From Hansschlegelia beijingensis (GTDB taxonomy: Bacteria > Pseudomonadota > Alphaproteobacteria > Rhizobiales > Methylopilaceae), in the NCBI RefSeq assembly GCF_014196425.1, contig NZ_JACIDR010000002.1, positions 558,001-622,000 on the forward strand: 64,000 nucleotides of DNA, written 5' to 3'. A program made the position numbers and the translations under genes. The notes below the pieces were generated by a model. It ran no database searches. It was not told the origin of the DNA and saw only the letters and a program-made list of their open reading frames with translations. Below, in pieces: positions 47,781-58,103 of this stretch; position 1 is the first letter of the stretch; every line of letters starts with the position of its first letter.

Positions 47781-48071
47781 ATGCGCGCGATTCTCGACGT
47801 CGTTCTGCTCGCCTTGCAGCTTTACGTCTGGCTGTTGATCGCCTCGGCGATCCTGTCCTGGCTGGTCGCCTTCAACGTGGTCAACCCGCGCAACGGCGTC
47901 GTGGCCGGGATCTACGACTTCCTCTACCGGATCACTGAGCCCCTGTTGCGGCCGATCCGGAACGTGCTGCCGTTCCTTGGCGGCATCGACATATCGCCGG
48001 TCATCCTGCTGCTCATCATCTTCCTGATCCAGCGGGTGATCGTGCTTTACCTCTACCCGGCCGTCTTCTGA
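47781..48071 (+). CDS. YggT-family membrane protein
   Basis: The 96-residue protein has two hydrophobic segments ([22 protein letters not shown] and the C-terminal [20 protein letters not shown]) and the conserved motif between them, [29 protein letters not shown]. YggT family members are linked to osmotic or K+ tolerance and FtsZ-ring placement; function here is not known. Its last 19 bases overlap the end of the convergent regulator gene. Confidence 0.9.
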   Translation: MRAILDVVLLALQLYVWLLIASAILSWLVAFNVVNPRNGVVAGIYDFLYRITEPLLRPIRNVLPFLGGIDISPVILLLIIFLIQRVIVLYLYPAVF

Positions 48072-48709
48072 TCAGGCCCGGCGCGGCCTTCCGTCGCCGA
48101 CATCACAATCCGCACCAGATCGGCGGCGTTCTTGGCGCCGAGCTTCTCCATGATTCGGGCCCGGTGGACCTCGATGGTGCGCGGGCTGATGCCAAGCCGC
48201 CGGCCCGCCTCCTTGTTCGATTGGCCGCCTGCGATCAGCACGAGGACCTCCCGCTCGCGAGGCGTCAGCGCGTCGGCGCCCGCGATCTCGCCGGCGCGCC
48301 CGCTGCGCACGGTCGCGTCGGCCCGGGCCCCGCTCGCGGCGAGCGCGTTCCGCACACGCTGAAGCACCTCGAGGGGATCGAACGGTTTCTCGATGAAGTC
48401 GAGCGCTCCGTGGCGGATCGCGTCGACCGCCGTCGGAATGTCGGCGGAGCCAGAGATCATGATCACAGGGGAGGTTGAGCCGCGCGCGTTGAGCTCGCGC
48501 AGGACGTCCAGCCCCGACATTCCGGGCATCAGGACGTCGAGCAACACGCAGGCCGGCGGCGACTGGGAATCACGGGCGAGGAAAAGCTCGCCGTCGCTGA
48601 AGCACTCCGGCAGAAATCCGTCCGCGTCGAACGCGGCGGAAAGCACGTCCCGGATCGTCTCGTCGTCGTCAACGACGCAGACCACTCCACCCCACGCCAC
48701 TTCGGGCAT
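48053..48709 (-). CDS. FixJ-family two-component response regulator
   Basis: The 218-residue product has a receiver domain with the acidic pocket Asp14-Asp16 ([12 protein letters not shown]), phosphoacceptor Asp58 in [13 protein letters not shown], Ser/Thr in [12 protein letters not shown], and Lys in [11 protein letters not shown]-terminal LuxR-type HTH follows ([20 protein letters not shown] to [22 protein letters not shown]). The FixJ group is shown by this domain pair. No histidine kinase gene is adjacent, so it is an orphan. The start ATG at 48709 gives MPEVAWGG; a GTG 12 bases earlier is possible. Confidence 0.88.
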   Translation of the reverse strand: MPEVAWGGVVCVVDDDETIRDVLSAAFDADGFLPECFSDGELFLARDSQSPPACVLLDVLMPGMSGLDVLRELNARGSTSPVIMISGSADIPTAVDAIRHGALDFIEKPFDPLEVLQRVRNALAASGARADATVRSGRAGEIAGADALTPREREVLVLIAGGQSNKEAGRRLGISPRTIEVHRARIMEKLGAKNAADLVRIVMSATEGRAGPDQKTAG

Positions 48710-48855
48710 CCGCGTCCCCACGCGTTCGACGCCGATACAGGATACTGCGCACGTAACGGTGGACTAGAGCGCGATAGTGAGCGCCCGCGCAAGGTCATCC
48801 TTATCAGATCGTTAATTCTCGCGGCGGTCGCGGCGAGAACTGCGACCTTCAGGCG

Positions 48856-49587
48856 TCAGCCGGCGCGCCCGATCTCGGCCAGGATGTCTTCGGCGGCGGC
48901 GCGCGGGTCGGCGGCTGCGATCACCGGCCGCGCCACCACCAGCAGATCAGCGCCCGCCCTGATCGCCTCTCCTGGCGTGGCGACGCGCTTCTGGTCGCCG
49001 AGCGCCGCCCCGGCGGGTCGCACGCCCGGGGTGACCGCGAGGAACGGCCGCGGCGCGATCCGCCTCACCCCGGCGAGGTCGGTCGGCGCGCAGATGACGC
49101 CGTCCGCTCCGGCGGCCAGCGCATGGCCGACGCGGCGGGCGACGAGCTCTTCAGGCGTGTCCTGGAAGCCGGCTTCGCGGATGTCGGCTGCGTCCCAGGA
49201 GGTGAGCACCGTCACGCCAAGGATCTTGAGGCTGCTGTCCCCCCGGCCTTCGGCCGCCGCCCGCAGCGTCTGCGGATAGGCGTGGACGGTGAGGAACGCG
49301 GCGCCGAGCCTCGCGACCTGACGCGTGGCCTTCTCGACGGTCGCGCCAATGTCGTGGAGCTTCATGTCCACGAACACCTTCTTGTCGGAGCGCGCCAGGC
49401 GCTCCGCGAGCGCGAGCCCGCCGGCCATCACCAGCTCGAAGCCGATCTTGTAGATCGCCACCGAGTCGCCGAGACGCTCGACCATCGCTTCGGCCTCGGC
49501 CACGGTGGCGACGTCGAGGCCGACGATCAGCCGATCCCGGGGGTCCGCCGGCGCAGGAGCGGTCACGGCCTGTCCCGACGCGCTCAT
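48856..49587 (-). CDS. pyrF: Orotidine 5'-phosphate decarboxylase
   Basis: PyrF makes UMP from OMP. The 243-residue product has LIVGLDVATVAEAEAMVERLG with the first active-site Asp, the signature KVFVDMKLHDIGATVEKATR (catalytic Asp-Lys-x4-Asp-like motif), and the phosphate-binding LAVTPGVRPAGAALGDQKRVATPGEAIRAGADLLVVARPV. The ATG at 49587 overlaps the stop of the upstream flavin reductase by ATGA. No pyrimidine gene cluster is otherwise present. Confidence 0.93.
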   Translation of the reverse strand: MSASGQAVTAPAPADPRDRLIVGLDVATVAEAEAMVERLGDSVAIYKIGFELVMAGGLALAERLARSDKKVFVDMKLHDIGATVEKATRQVARLGAAFLTVHAYPQTLRAAAEGRGDSSLKILGVTVLTSWDAADIREAGFQDTPEELVARRVGHALAAGADGVICAPTDLAGVRRIAPRPFLAVTPGVRPAGAALGDQKRVATPGEAIRAGADLLVVARPVIAAADPRAAAEDILAEIGRAG

Positions 49588-50165
49588 GCGAGGGCTCCGG
49601 CATGGTGGACGAGCTTGCGCACCACCTCGTCCAGGAAGGCGGAGGTGCGCGGCGCCGTGAGGCCCCCATCCTCCGAGAACGCCTCCGCTGCGTTTCCGAC
49701 CGCGACCATGTCGGGCAGCACCAGCGCGCCGAGACCGAGCTCCATCATGGCGCGCAGCTGTGTAAGCCCACGGTAGCCGCCGAGAGCGCCGTTCGAGACC
49801 GCCCCGAGGGCGAAGACGCGCTGCTTGAAAGCGGGCAGCGGCGGGCGACCTTCGATGTTGATCCGGGACATCCAGTCGAAGGCGTTCTTCAGCAGCGGCG
49901 TGAAGCTCGCATTGTATTCCGGGCTCGCGACGAACGCGCCCTGGTGTTCGAGGAACAGATCCACGAGGCGGCGCGCGGAATCCGGCACGCCGTCCCGCGC
50001 CTGCAGTTCGGCGTCAAAGAGCGGGAGCGGGTAGTCCCGCAGCGAAATATGGGTGACCTCCGCTCCGGCGGCCGCCAGCGACCTTGCGGCCGCGCGCGCG
50101 AGCTTCTCGTTGATCGAGCCCGTCCGGATCGAGCCAGCGAAAACGACGATCTTGGGTGCGGCCAT
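49584..50165 (-). CDS. NADPH-dependent FMN reductase
   Basis: The 193-residue flavodoxin-like protein has the FMN-phosphate loop FAGSIRTGSINEKLARAA and the family motif SPEYNASFTPLLKNAFDWMSR, then LGAVSNGALGGYRGLTQL. It probably reduces FMN or quinone-type substrates with NAD(P)H. It lies upstream of pyrF with overlapping stop and start, so they are translationally coupled; the metabolic link is unclear. Start MAAPKIVVFAGS at 50165. Confidence 0.88.
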   Translation of the reverse strand: MAAPKIVVFAGSIRTGSINEKLARAAARSLAAAGAEVTHISLRDYPLPLFDAELQARDGVPDSARRLVDLFLEHQGAFVASPEYNASFTPLLKNAFDWMSRINIEGRPPLPAFKQRVFALGAVSNGALGGYRGLTQLRAMMELGLGALVLPDMVAVGNAAEAFSEDGGLTAPRTSAFLDEVVRKLVHHAGALA

Positions 50166-50217
50166 CGAGGGCTCCGTGGCGAGCGGAAGGCGGCGGGCCC
50201 CGCGCGCCGACTAAGGG

Positions 50218-50880
50218 TCAGACCGCGGCGGGCGCCGCGGATGCGGGCGAGCCGGAGCCGGCCGGCCGGCTGTAGACCCATACGCGCGCGGGCGGGAGAT
50301 TGAGCCACACGCGAGGCGAGCCCACTGCGCTCGTCGCGCCGATGGCCTCGCGCGGGATGGGGGGCATCAGGCCGTAGGTGAACTGCACGAACGGCGCGCC
50401 GGGCCGGGACATCTTGAGGCACTGCTCCAGCAGCGCGGCTCTCTGGCGCACCGGCTTCGTCAGCAGGGGAAGACTGGACACCGTGGCGGTGAGCGGCTGG
50501 TCGATGCGGCCGGCGAGGGTCTCCTCGACCGTATAGGCGTCGCCCTGGACGACGGTCACGCCGGGAAACCGCCGCTCGAGCAGCGGCACGAACTCGCGAT
50601 TGTACTCGATCAGCAGCAGGCGCTCCGGAGCGACGCCGCGCTTGATCAGGGCTTCCGTCACCGGCCCGGTTCCAGGCCCGATCTCGAGGACGAGGCCGGG
50701 CTGGGACGGATCCACGTAGCGGGCCATCATCCGGGCCAGCGCTTTGCCCGAGGGGCTGACCGCCCCGGTCACCAGCGGCCTGTCGAGCCAGGACTTCAGG
50801 AACCGCGCCTCATCGGCGAAATCGATGCCTTTGCCGCGGCTGCCAGGGCGGCGTGGAGTCCGTCTCGCGATCTCGAGCAT
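50218..50880 (-). CDS. pmtA: Phospholipid N-methyltransferase PmtA (Rhizobium type)
   Basis: PmtA methylates phosphatidylethanolamine stepwise to phosphatidylcholine with SAM. The 220-residue product resembles the Sinorhizobium type: DEARFLKSWLDRPLVTGAVSPSG near the N-terminus, SAM motif LVLEIGPGTGPVTEALIKRGV, RLLLIEYNREFVPLLERRFPGV and VSSLPLLTKPVRQRAALLEQCL, ending with PARVWVYSRPA. ATG at 50880 is favoured; the longer frame to 50979 overlaps dnaJ. Placement next to dnaJ is known in rhizobia. The Ala/Pro-rich C-terminal tail is short and odd but probably genuine. Confidence 0.85.
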   Translation of the reverse strand: MLEIARRTPRRPGSRGKGIDFADEARFLKSWLDRPLVTGAVSPSGKALARMMARYVDPSQPGLVLEIGPGTGPVTEALIKRGVAPERLLLIEYNREFVPLLERRFPGVTVVQGDAYTVEETLAGRIDQPLTATVSSLPLLTKPVRQRAALLEQCLKMSRPGAPFVQFTYGLMPPIPREAIGATSAVGSPRVWLNLPPARVWVYSRPAGSGSPASAAPAAV

Positions 50881-50975
50881 GGACGCAGGGAACTCCAGTG
50901 AGGAGGGCGGCAGGCGGAGCGATTCCGAAGCCAGGAAGATGATAGAGGGCGAAGCGGCTCGGCAAGCGCAGAAGG

Positions 50976-52097
50976 TCACGCTCCGCCGAAAAACTCCTTA
51001 ACGCGGCTGAAGAAGCCGGTCGACTCGGGATGGTTCGAATCCGACGCCTCGGTGGCGAACTCCTCGAGCAGCTCGCGCTGCCGCCGTGTCAGCCGCTGCG
51101 GGATCTCGACATTGGCCTGGATGTACATGTCGCCGAAATCCTTGGTCCGCAACACAGGCATGCCCTTGCCCTTCAGGCGGAACTGCATGCCGGACTGCGT
51201 GCCCTCCGGGATCTTCACGCGCGTGCGCCCGCCGTCGATCGTCGGCACCTCGAACGAGCCTCCGAGCGCGGCCGTGGTCATCGCGATCGGCACGCGGCAG
51301 TAGAGATCCGCTCCATCGCGCTGGAACAGCGGATGGCTCTCGAGCGACAGGAATATGTAGAGATCGCCCGCCGGGCCCCCGCGCAGGCCGGCCTCGCCTT
51401 CGCCCGACAGGCGAATGCGGGTGCCGTCCTCGACGCCGGCCGGAATCGCCACCTCGAGCATGCGCTCCTTGGTGACCCGGCCCGCGCCGTCGCACTCCTC
51501 GCACGGATCGTCGATGGTCTCCCCCCGGCCGTGGCAGGTCGGGCAGGTGCGCTCCATCAGGAAGAAGCCCTGGCTGGAGCGGATCTTGCCGGCGCCTCCG
51601 CAGGTCGCGCATTGCTTGGGCCGCGAGCCGGGCTTCGCGCCGGTGCCCGAACAGGCCTCGCAGGCGACGCTCGTCGGAATGCGGATCTGGGCGGTCTTGC
51701 CCGAATAGGCGTCCTCGAGCGTGATCTCCATGTTGTAGCGGAGATCGGCGCCGCGTTCGCGGCCTCCCGAGGAGCGGCCGCGCGCGCGGCCGTCGCCGAA
51801 GAACGATTCGAAGATGTCCGACATGAAGTCGGACATGTCGGCGCCGCGGCCCGGGCCGCCCATGCCGCCCTGCTCGAATGCGGCGTGGCCGAAGCGGTCA
51901 TAGGCCGCGCGCTTCTGCGGATCCTTCAGGCAGTCATAGGCGGCGTTCAGTTCCTTGAAGCGCGCCTCCGCTCCCGCATCCCCCGGGTTGCGGTCGGGGT
52001 GCCAGCGCATCGCGGCCTTGCGGTAGGCGGCCTTCAGCTCGCTGTCGCTCGCGGTGCGCTCGACTTCGAGAACCTCGTAAAAATCGCGTCTGGACAT
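50976..52097 (-). CDS. dnaJ: Chaperone protein DnaJ
   Basis: DnaJ is the Hsp40 co-chaperone that stimulates DnaK. The 373-residue product has a J domain with HPD at residues 33-35, a Gly/Phe-rich region, four zinc-binding CxxCxGxG repeats ([32 protein letters not shown]) and the C-terminal substrate-binding region ending [16 protein letters not shown]. It is downstream of dnaK with a 115-base gap on the same strand. Confidence 0.96.
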   Translation of the reverse strand: MSRRDFYEVLEVERTASDSELKAAYRKAAMRWHPDRNPGDAGAEARFKELNAAYDCLKDPQKRAAYDRFGHAAFEQGGMGGPGRGADMSDFMSDIFESFFGDGRARGRSSGGRERGADLRYNMEITLEDAYSGKTAQIRIPTSVACEACSGTGAKPGSRPKQCATCGGAGKIRSSQGFFLMERTCPTCHGRGETIDDPCEECDGAGRVTKERMLEVAIPAGVEDGTRIRLSGEGEAGLRGGPAGDLYIFLSLESHPLFQRDGADLYCRVPIAMTTAALGGSFEVPTIDGGRTRVKIPEGTQSGMQFRLKGKGMPVLRTKDFGDMYIQANVEIPQRLTRRQRELLEEFATEASDSNHPESTGFFSRVKEFFGGA

Positions 52098-52211
52098 GGG
52101 CGTCTTCGTCAGGCGCTCGCTGGCGTTCCGGTGTCGGGGATCGGGTACGACGAAGCGACCCTCGGCGCTTCCTTGTCGAAAGCGGCGAGGGTCGCGACCG
52201 TATCGTCAGCT

Positions 52212-54119
<1,908 letters not shown>

Positions 54120-54245
54120 GACTCTCACTTCCTCATCTTCTTAAGCGGACCGGAACGGCCCCGAAGCGGCCTTGCGGAGGCGGCCAGACCAGCCTCCACA
54201 ACCCTTCGGTCCCTTGGAATTCCGCGGGTTACGCGGGTCGGCGGG

Positions 54246-54275
54246 TATATAAGGATGGCAAATTCCGGTCGCAAG
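54246..54275 (-). promoter_or_regulatory. RpoH-type heat-shock promoter for dnaK
   Basis: On the minus strand CTTG (54275-54272) is followed after 17 bases by CCTTATATA (54254-54246), which fits the alphaproteobacterial RpoH pattern of a CTTG box and an AT-rich CYTAT-type box. The dnaK ATG is 127 bases downstream. The site overlaps the start codon region of the divergent alkB gene. No CIRCE inverted repeat is visible. Confidence 0.65.
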
Positions 54276-54911
54276 GCGGGCGATGACGGGGCCGTGAGCG
54301 GCGCGCCGGCGGGGCTGCGGCTGCGGCCGGGCTATCTGTCGGCGCAGGCGCAGCGCGATCTGCTCGCTCTCCTGCGCGAGGCGCTCGTGGCGGCGCCGCT
54401 CTACACGCCGACGATGCCGCGCACGGGCAAGCCGCTCTCGGTGCGGATGACGAATCTCGGCCCGCTCGGCTGGGTCTCGGACGCGGAGGGCGGTTACCGG
54501 TACCAGTCGACCCACCCGGTCACGGGCAGACCCTGGCCCCCGATTCCGGACATATTGTTGCAGGCCTGGCGCGAGATCGGCGGCTATGCGGCCGCCCCGG
54601 AAGCCTGCCTCGTCAACTGGTACGCGCCCGGCGCCCGGATGGGGCTGCACCAGGACCGCGACGAACAGGACTTCGACGCCCCCGTGGTCTCGCTCTCGCT
54701 CGGCGATACGGCGCTGTTCCGGCTGGGCGGCGTCCGGCGCTCCGACCCGACGCGATCATTCCGCCTCGGGTCCGGCGACGCGATGGCGCTCGCCGGCGAA
54801 AGCCGGCTCGCGTTTCACGGCGTCGACCGGATCTATCCCGGCACCTCGACGCTGCTGCCGCAGGGCGGGCGGATCAATCTGACGCTGCGGCGCGTCTCCG
54901 CGCCGGGCTGA
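54255..54911 (+). CDS. alkB: Alpha-ketoglutarate-dependent dioxygenase AlkB
   Basis: AlkB removes N1-methyladenine and N3-methylcytosine from DNA and RNA by oxidative demethylation. The 218-residue product has the Fe(II) ligands His132 and Asp134 in GLHQDRDEQDFDAP, His188 in AFHGVD, and the oxoglutarate-binding Arg206 and Arg212 in GGRINLTLRR. Start: ATG at 54255, with AAGG directly adjacent, is poor; an in-frame GTG at 54294 would remove 13 residues and avoid the dnaK promoter overlap. No ada gene is near. It ends 1 base before the convergent YihY gene. Confidence 0.9.
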   Translation: MANSGRKAGDDGAVSGAPAGLRLRPGYLSAQAQRDLLALLREALVAAPLYTPTMPRTGKPLSVRMTNLGPLGWVSDAEGGYRYQSTHPVTGRPWPPIPDILLQAWREIGGYAAAPEACLVNWYAPGARMGLHQDRDEQDFDAPVVSLSLGDTALFRLGGVRRSDPTRSFRLGSGDAMALAGESRLAFHGVDRIYPGTSTLLPQGGRINLTLRRVSAPG

Positions 54912-56009
54912 TCAGGGCGCGACCTTATCGGCCATCTGAGCGCCCCGGAGCCCCAGCGGAAGCGGGGCGCCGGTGGTGGTGTCCGCCGCGGTCTGGTGCT
55001 CCATCTCGGCGTTCAGCTCGCCTCCGAGAAGCACCACGATGACCGAGATCCAGATCCAGGTCATGAAGCCGATCACGGCCCCCAGGGAACCGTAGGTTTC
55101 GTTGTAGGTGGCCATGTTGGCCGCATACCAGGAGAAGCCCGCCGAGGCGGCGATCCAGATGAGCGCGGCGATCAGCGAGCCCGGGGCCGCCCACCGCCAC
55201 TTCGGTTGCGCGCGGCTTGGCCCGAACCGGTAGAGCAGCGTGAGGCCGAGCATCACCACGCAGAACAGCAACGGCCAGCGGCCGAGCGACAGCAGCGTCT
55301 CGGTGCGGTCGCCCAGCCCGACGAAGTCGAGCGTGATGGGCAGCACCACGATGGCGTTGAAGGCGAGCAGCAGGAACACGATGGCGCCGGCCGTGAAGGT
55401 CAGGGACATCAGGTTGAGGCGAAAGAACGAGCGTCGCTCATGTTCGTCGTAGACGACGTTGAGCGCGTCGAAGAGCGCCTTCATTCCGGCGTTGGCGCTC
55501 CAGAGAGCCGCCGCGAGGCCGAACAGGAAGGCGAAGCCGAGCGATCCGTCGCTCTTGGTCACGATGCGGGTGACCTGATCGCGCGCGATGTCCAGGGCGC
55601 CGCCGGGAACCACGCCCTCGAAGGAGGCGAGCTGGTCGTTCAGCGTGGAGAGATCGGCGACGAGACCGTAGAGCGACACGAGGGCGACGATCGCCGGGAA
55701 GATCGCCAGCAGGCCGTAGAACGTGACGCCCGCGGCGACCGCCAGAAGGCGGTCGTCCGAGATCTCGGCGTAGACCCGCATCAGGATTTCCTTCCAGCCC
55801 TGGGCCGGAATCTCCGTCGGCGTGCGGGCGTGCTTCCCGCGACCTGGGGAGGCCGCCGGGGGCGCGGCCTTGGCCGGGCGCGGCTTTCGCTGGAAAAGAG
55901 CCGCGGCGGCGATGACGCCCGCGGCCGCGATCGCGCCGGCCGCGAGCACCGCGGCGTCGATGGCCGGGCGAAGGTCCCGATGCTGCTGGCTGGACTGTTC
56001 CTGTGGCAC
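54912..56009 (-). CDS. YihY/BrkB-family inner-membrane protein
   Basis: The 365-residue protein has an N-terminal hydrophobic stretch (AAVLAAGAIAAAGVIAAAAL), a basic Pro-rich linker, and the YihY core: DRLLAVAAGVTFYGLLAIFPAIVALVSLYG, LWSANAGMKALFDALNVVYDE and later helices (FTAGAIVFLLLAFNAIVVLP, YGSLGAVIGFMTWIWISVIVVLLGGELN). Five to six spans are in the core. Family function is unknown; it is not RNase BN as once believed. The GTG at 56009 is preferred because the P450 stop is 54 bases upstream. Convergent with alkB. Confidence 0.85.
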   Translation of the reverse strand: MPQEQSSQQHRDLRPAIDAAVLAAGAIAAAGVIAAAALFQRKPRPAKAAPPAASPGRGKHARTPTEIPAQGWKEILMRVYAEISDDRLLAVAAGVTFYGLLAIFPAIVALVSLYGLVADLSTLNDQLASFEGVVPGGALDIARDQVTRIVTKSDGSLGFAFLFGLAAALWSANAGMKALFDALNVVYDEHERRSFFRLNLMSLTFTAGAIVFLLLAFNAIVVLPITLDFVGLGDRTETLLSLGRWPLLFCVVMLGLTLLYRFGPSRAQPKWRWAAPGSLIAALIWIAASAGFSWYAANMATYNETYGSLGAVIGFMTWIWISVIVVLLGGELNAEMEHQTAADTTTGAPLPLGLRGAQMADKVAP

Positions 56010-56062
56010 GCTACTCACCCCGTTTTGCAGGGGGCAAACGCGCGACTTGCCTTCTCGTTGCC

Positions 56063-57427
56063 TCAATCCCGCCGCGGCGTGATCCGCATCGGCATCCCGC
56101 CGCCGGGCCGCAGCGTCACCCGCAGCCGGAGTTCGGGCTCGAAGCCCGGCCGCAGCTCCGCTCGCGCGGCGCGCAGCAGCGTGGCCAGGATGAGGACGCC
56201 CTCGATCATCGCGAAGCTCATCCCGATGCAGATGCGCGGGCCTGCGCCGAACGGCAGGTAGGCGTAGCGGTGGCGCGCCTTCGCGGCCTCCGGCGCGAAC
56301 CTTTCGGGATCGAAGACGTCCGGGGCCTCCCACAGCAGCTCGTGGCGGTGGACCGCGTAAATCGGGATATAGACCTGCGCGCCGGCGTCGAGCGTCTCGG
56401 AGCCGATGCGAACCGGGCGGGCGGCCTCGCGCACGATGGCGGCGGCCGGCGGATAGAGCCGCATCGCCTCCTGCAGGGCCTGCCGGGCATAGGCGAGCCC
56501 GGCGACGTGCTCGGCGGTCAGAGGGCCCCCTCCGGTGACCTGTTCGATCTCCGCCCGGATGCGTTCCGCCGCCTCCGGATGCCGGTCGAGCAGGTAGAAG
56601 GTCCAGGTGAGCGCGAGCGCCGTGGTCTCGTGCCCGGCGGTGATGAAGGTCAGGACGTTGTCCGCAAGCTCCCGGTCGCTCATGGCGTTGCCGGACTCCG
56701 GGTCGCGCGCGGCGAGCAGGAGCGCCAGAAGGTCGTCCTGCGCGCCCGGCGCTCCCCGGCGCTTCGCGATCATCTCCACGATCTCGCGTCGCAGGAAGCG
56801 CCTTGCGCGGTCGCTGCGCAGGCGGCCGGGGTGAGGCAGCCAGGGCGGCAGCCGGGCGATCGACATCGCGATCACCCAGCCGAGCGGGTCCAGATAGTCG
56901 TTGACCGCCCGCTCGACCCGTTCGGCGTCGACCCCGCCTCCGCCGAGCATCGTTCGCACGATGACGTCGTAGGTGGTGAGCATCATCTCGCGCGCGACGT
57001 CGAGTTCGGCGCCGCCGGCGGCGAGCCAGCGGTCGCGCGTCGTCTCGGCGGCTGCGAGCATGGCCGGCGCGAAGGCCAGGATGCGCTCGTGTCGGAAGAT
57101 CGGCGAGGCCGCGCGCCGCTGCCAGCGCCAGTCGGCGCCCTCGGCGGTGAGCAGGGCGTCGCCCAGCGCCGGCCGCAGCGCGCGGCGCATCGGCTCCGCC
57201 TTCTCGAAGGCGTCGGCCTGGTCGACCAGCGTCTCCCGGATCATGTCCGGATCGCAGAAGAAGGCGACGTCCCGGCCTGCGAAGCGGCGACGGTAGACCG
57301 GCTCGCGATAGACGGCCTGCGGCCAGATCTCGATCGGGTTGCGAACCGCGGTCCGAAGCAGGCTGAACGCGCCGAGCGGTTCGGCTGGCGGGTCCACGCG
57401 GGCCAGGGTGGGGTTCAGTCCGGTCAT
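56063..57427 (-). CDS. Cytochrome P450
   Basis: The 454-residue soluble P450 has the I-helix oxygen-binding motif AGHETTALALTW, the K-helix ExxR in LQEAMRLYPP, and the haem-ligand loop FGAGPRICIG with Cys400. It lacks an N-terminal membrane anchor, so it is a bacterial class I-like cytosolic enzyme needing separate redox partners; none is adjacent. The C-terminal GMPMRITPRRD is close to CYP4/CYP110-like proteins, suggesting fatty-acid or terpene-like substrates, but this is only a resemblance. YihY follows on the same strand. Confidence 0.9.
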   Translation of the reverse strand: MTGLNPTLARVDPPAEPLGAFSLLRTAVRNPIEIWPQAVYREPVYRRRFAGRDVAFFCDPDMIRETLVDQADAFEKAEPMRRALRPALGDALLTAEGADWRWQRRAASPIFRHERILAFAPAMLAAAETTRDRWLAAGGAELDVAREMMLTTYDVIVRTMLGGGGVDAERVERAVNDYLDPLGWVIAMSIARLPPWLPHPGRLRSDRARRFLRREIVEMIAKRRGAPGAQDDLLALLLAARDPESGNAMSDRELADNVLTFITAGHETTALALTWTFYLLDRHPEAAERIRAEIEQVTGGGPLTAEHVAGLAYARQALQEAMRLYPPAAAIVREAARPVRIGSETLDAGAQVYIPIYAVHRHELLWEAPDVFDPERFAPEAAKARHRYAYLPFGAGPRICIGMSFAMIEGVLILATLLRAARAELRPGFEPELRLRVTLRPGGGMPMRITPRRD

Positions 57428-57678
57428 GCGGGCGGCGGCTCCAGACGGCGGCGCGGGCGACAGGGTGGGCCCGGCAAATATGGTCCCGCGCCGGGCGAGG
57501 CGACCCGCCGCGGCGTTTTGCGCCCGCCGCCGGCGTGCCGTCCGAGCAGCCGCTGCTCGACGATTAACGCTTTGCGGATCTCGCCTGGCCGGCTGCTGGG
57601 GCGGAGCTAGCCGGCGAGCATCGCCGCGATAGCTAATCCCTGGATCTTCTTCAACGAAACGTCACGGGAGGCTTGGTC

Positions 57679-58011
57679 TTGAGAAGAACTGCCGTTTTGA
57701 CCGTCGCGGCCGCGCTGCTGGCGGGCCTGGCCTATGAGCCGGCGAGCGCCGCGGAGCCGGCCCGCGTCGTCGTTCCGAGCGCCCCGGCGAGCCAGCCGGC
57801 CGCCGGCCCTGAGCGCCTTATCGGGCAGGTGCAGCTCGTCGACTATCGCCAGAATCGGCGCGTCCAGAGGCACCGGCGCGCGCACAGGTACAATCGCGGC
57901 TCGAACTACAGCCTCCGCCACATTCATCGCCGGGGGCGCTGGTGCGGCAAGTGGGTCGGCCGGCGCTGCTACTACACCCCCCGGCCGCTCCGGCCTCTGC
58001 GCCAGCGCTGA
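57679..58011 (+). CDS. Small exported Arg-rich protein
   Basis: A 110-residue product begins with a signal peptide (MRRTAVLTVAAALLAGLAYEPASAA), an alanine-rich mature start, and then a strongly basic, Arg/Tyr/His-rich domain (YRQNRRVQRHRRAHRYNRG) ending with two cysteines in WCGKWVGRRCYYTPRPLRPLR. I do not recognise it. Start: TTG at 57679 with GGAGG seven bases upstream; an in-frame TTG at 57673 is too close to it. It is intergenically isolated: P450 diverges to the left, the YbdK gene follows in the same direction. Confidence 0.65.
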   Translation: MRRTAVLTVAAALLAGLAYEPASAAEPARVVVPSAPASQPAAGPERLIGQVQLVDYRQNRRVQRHRRAHRYNRGSNYSLRHIHRRGRWCGKWVGRRCYYTPRPLRPLRQR

Positions 58012-58103
58012 CGTCGCTTAGCTTCATCCGCCCGCCGGGCCGTCCGGCGGGCGGAATTCGTGTCCCGAGGGTCTGCGCCGCCCGGCGCATGGAGCAGCGC
58101 TGA

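Noticed and set aside
54120-54290. CIRCE/HrcA operator before dnaK
   Set aside because: No TTAGCACTC-type inverted repeat is found; the RpoH-like promoter explains the region better.
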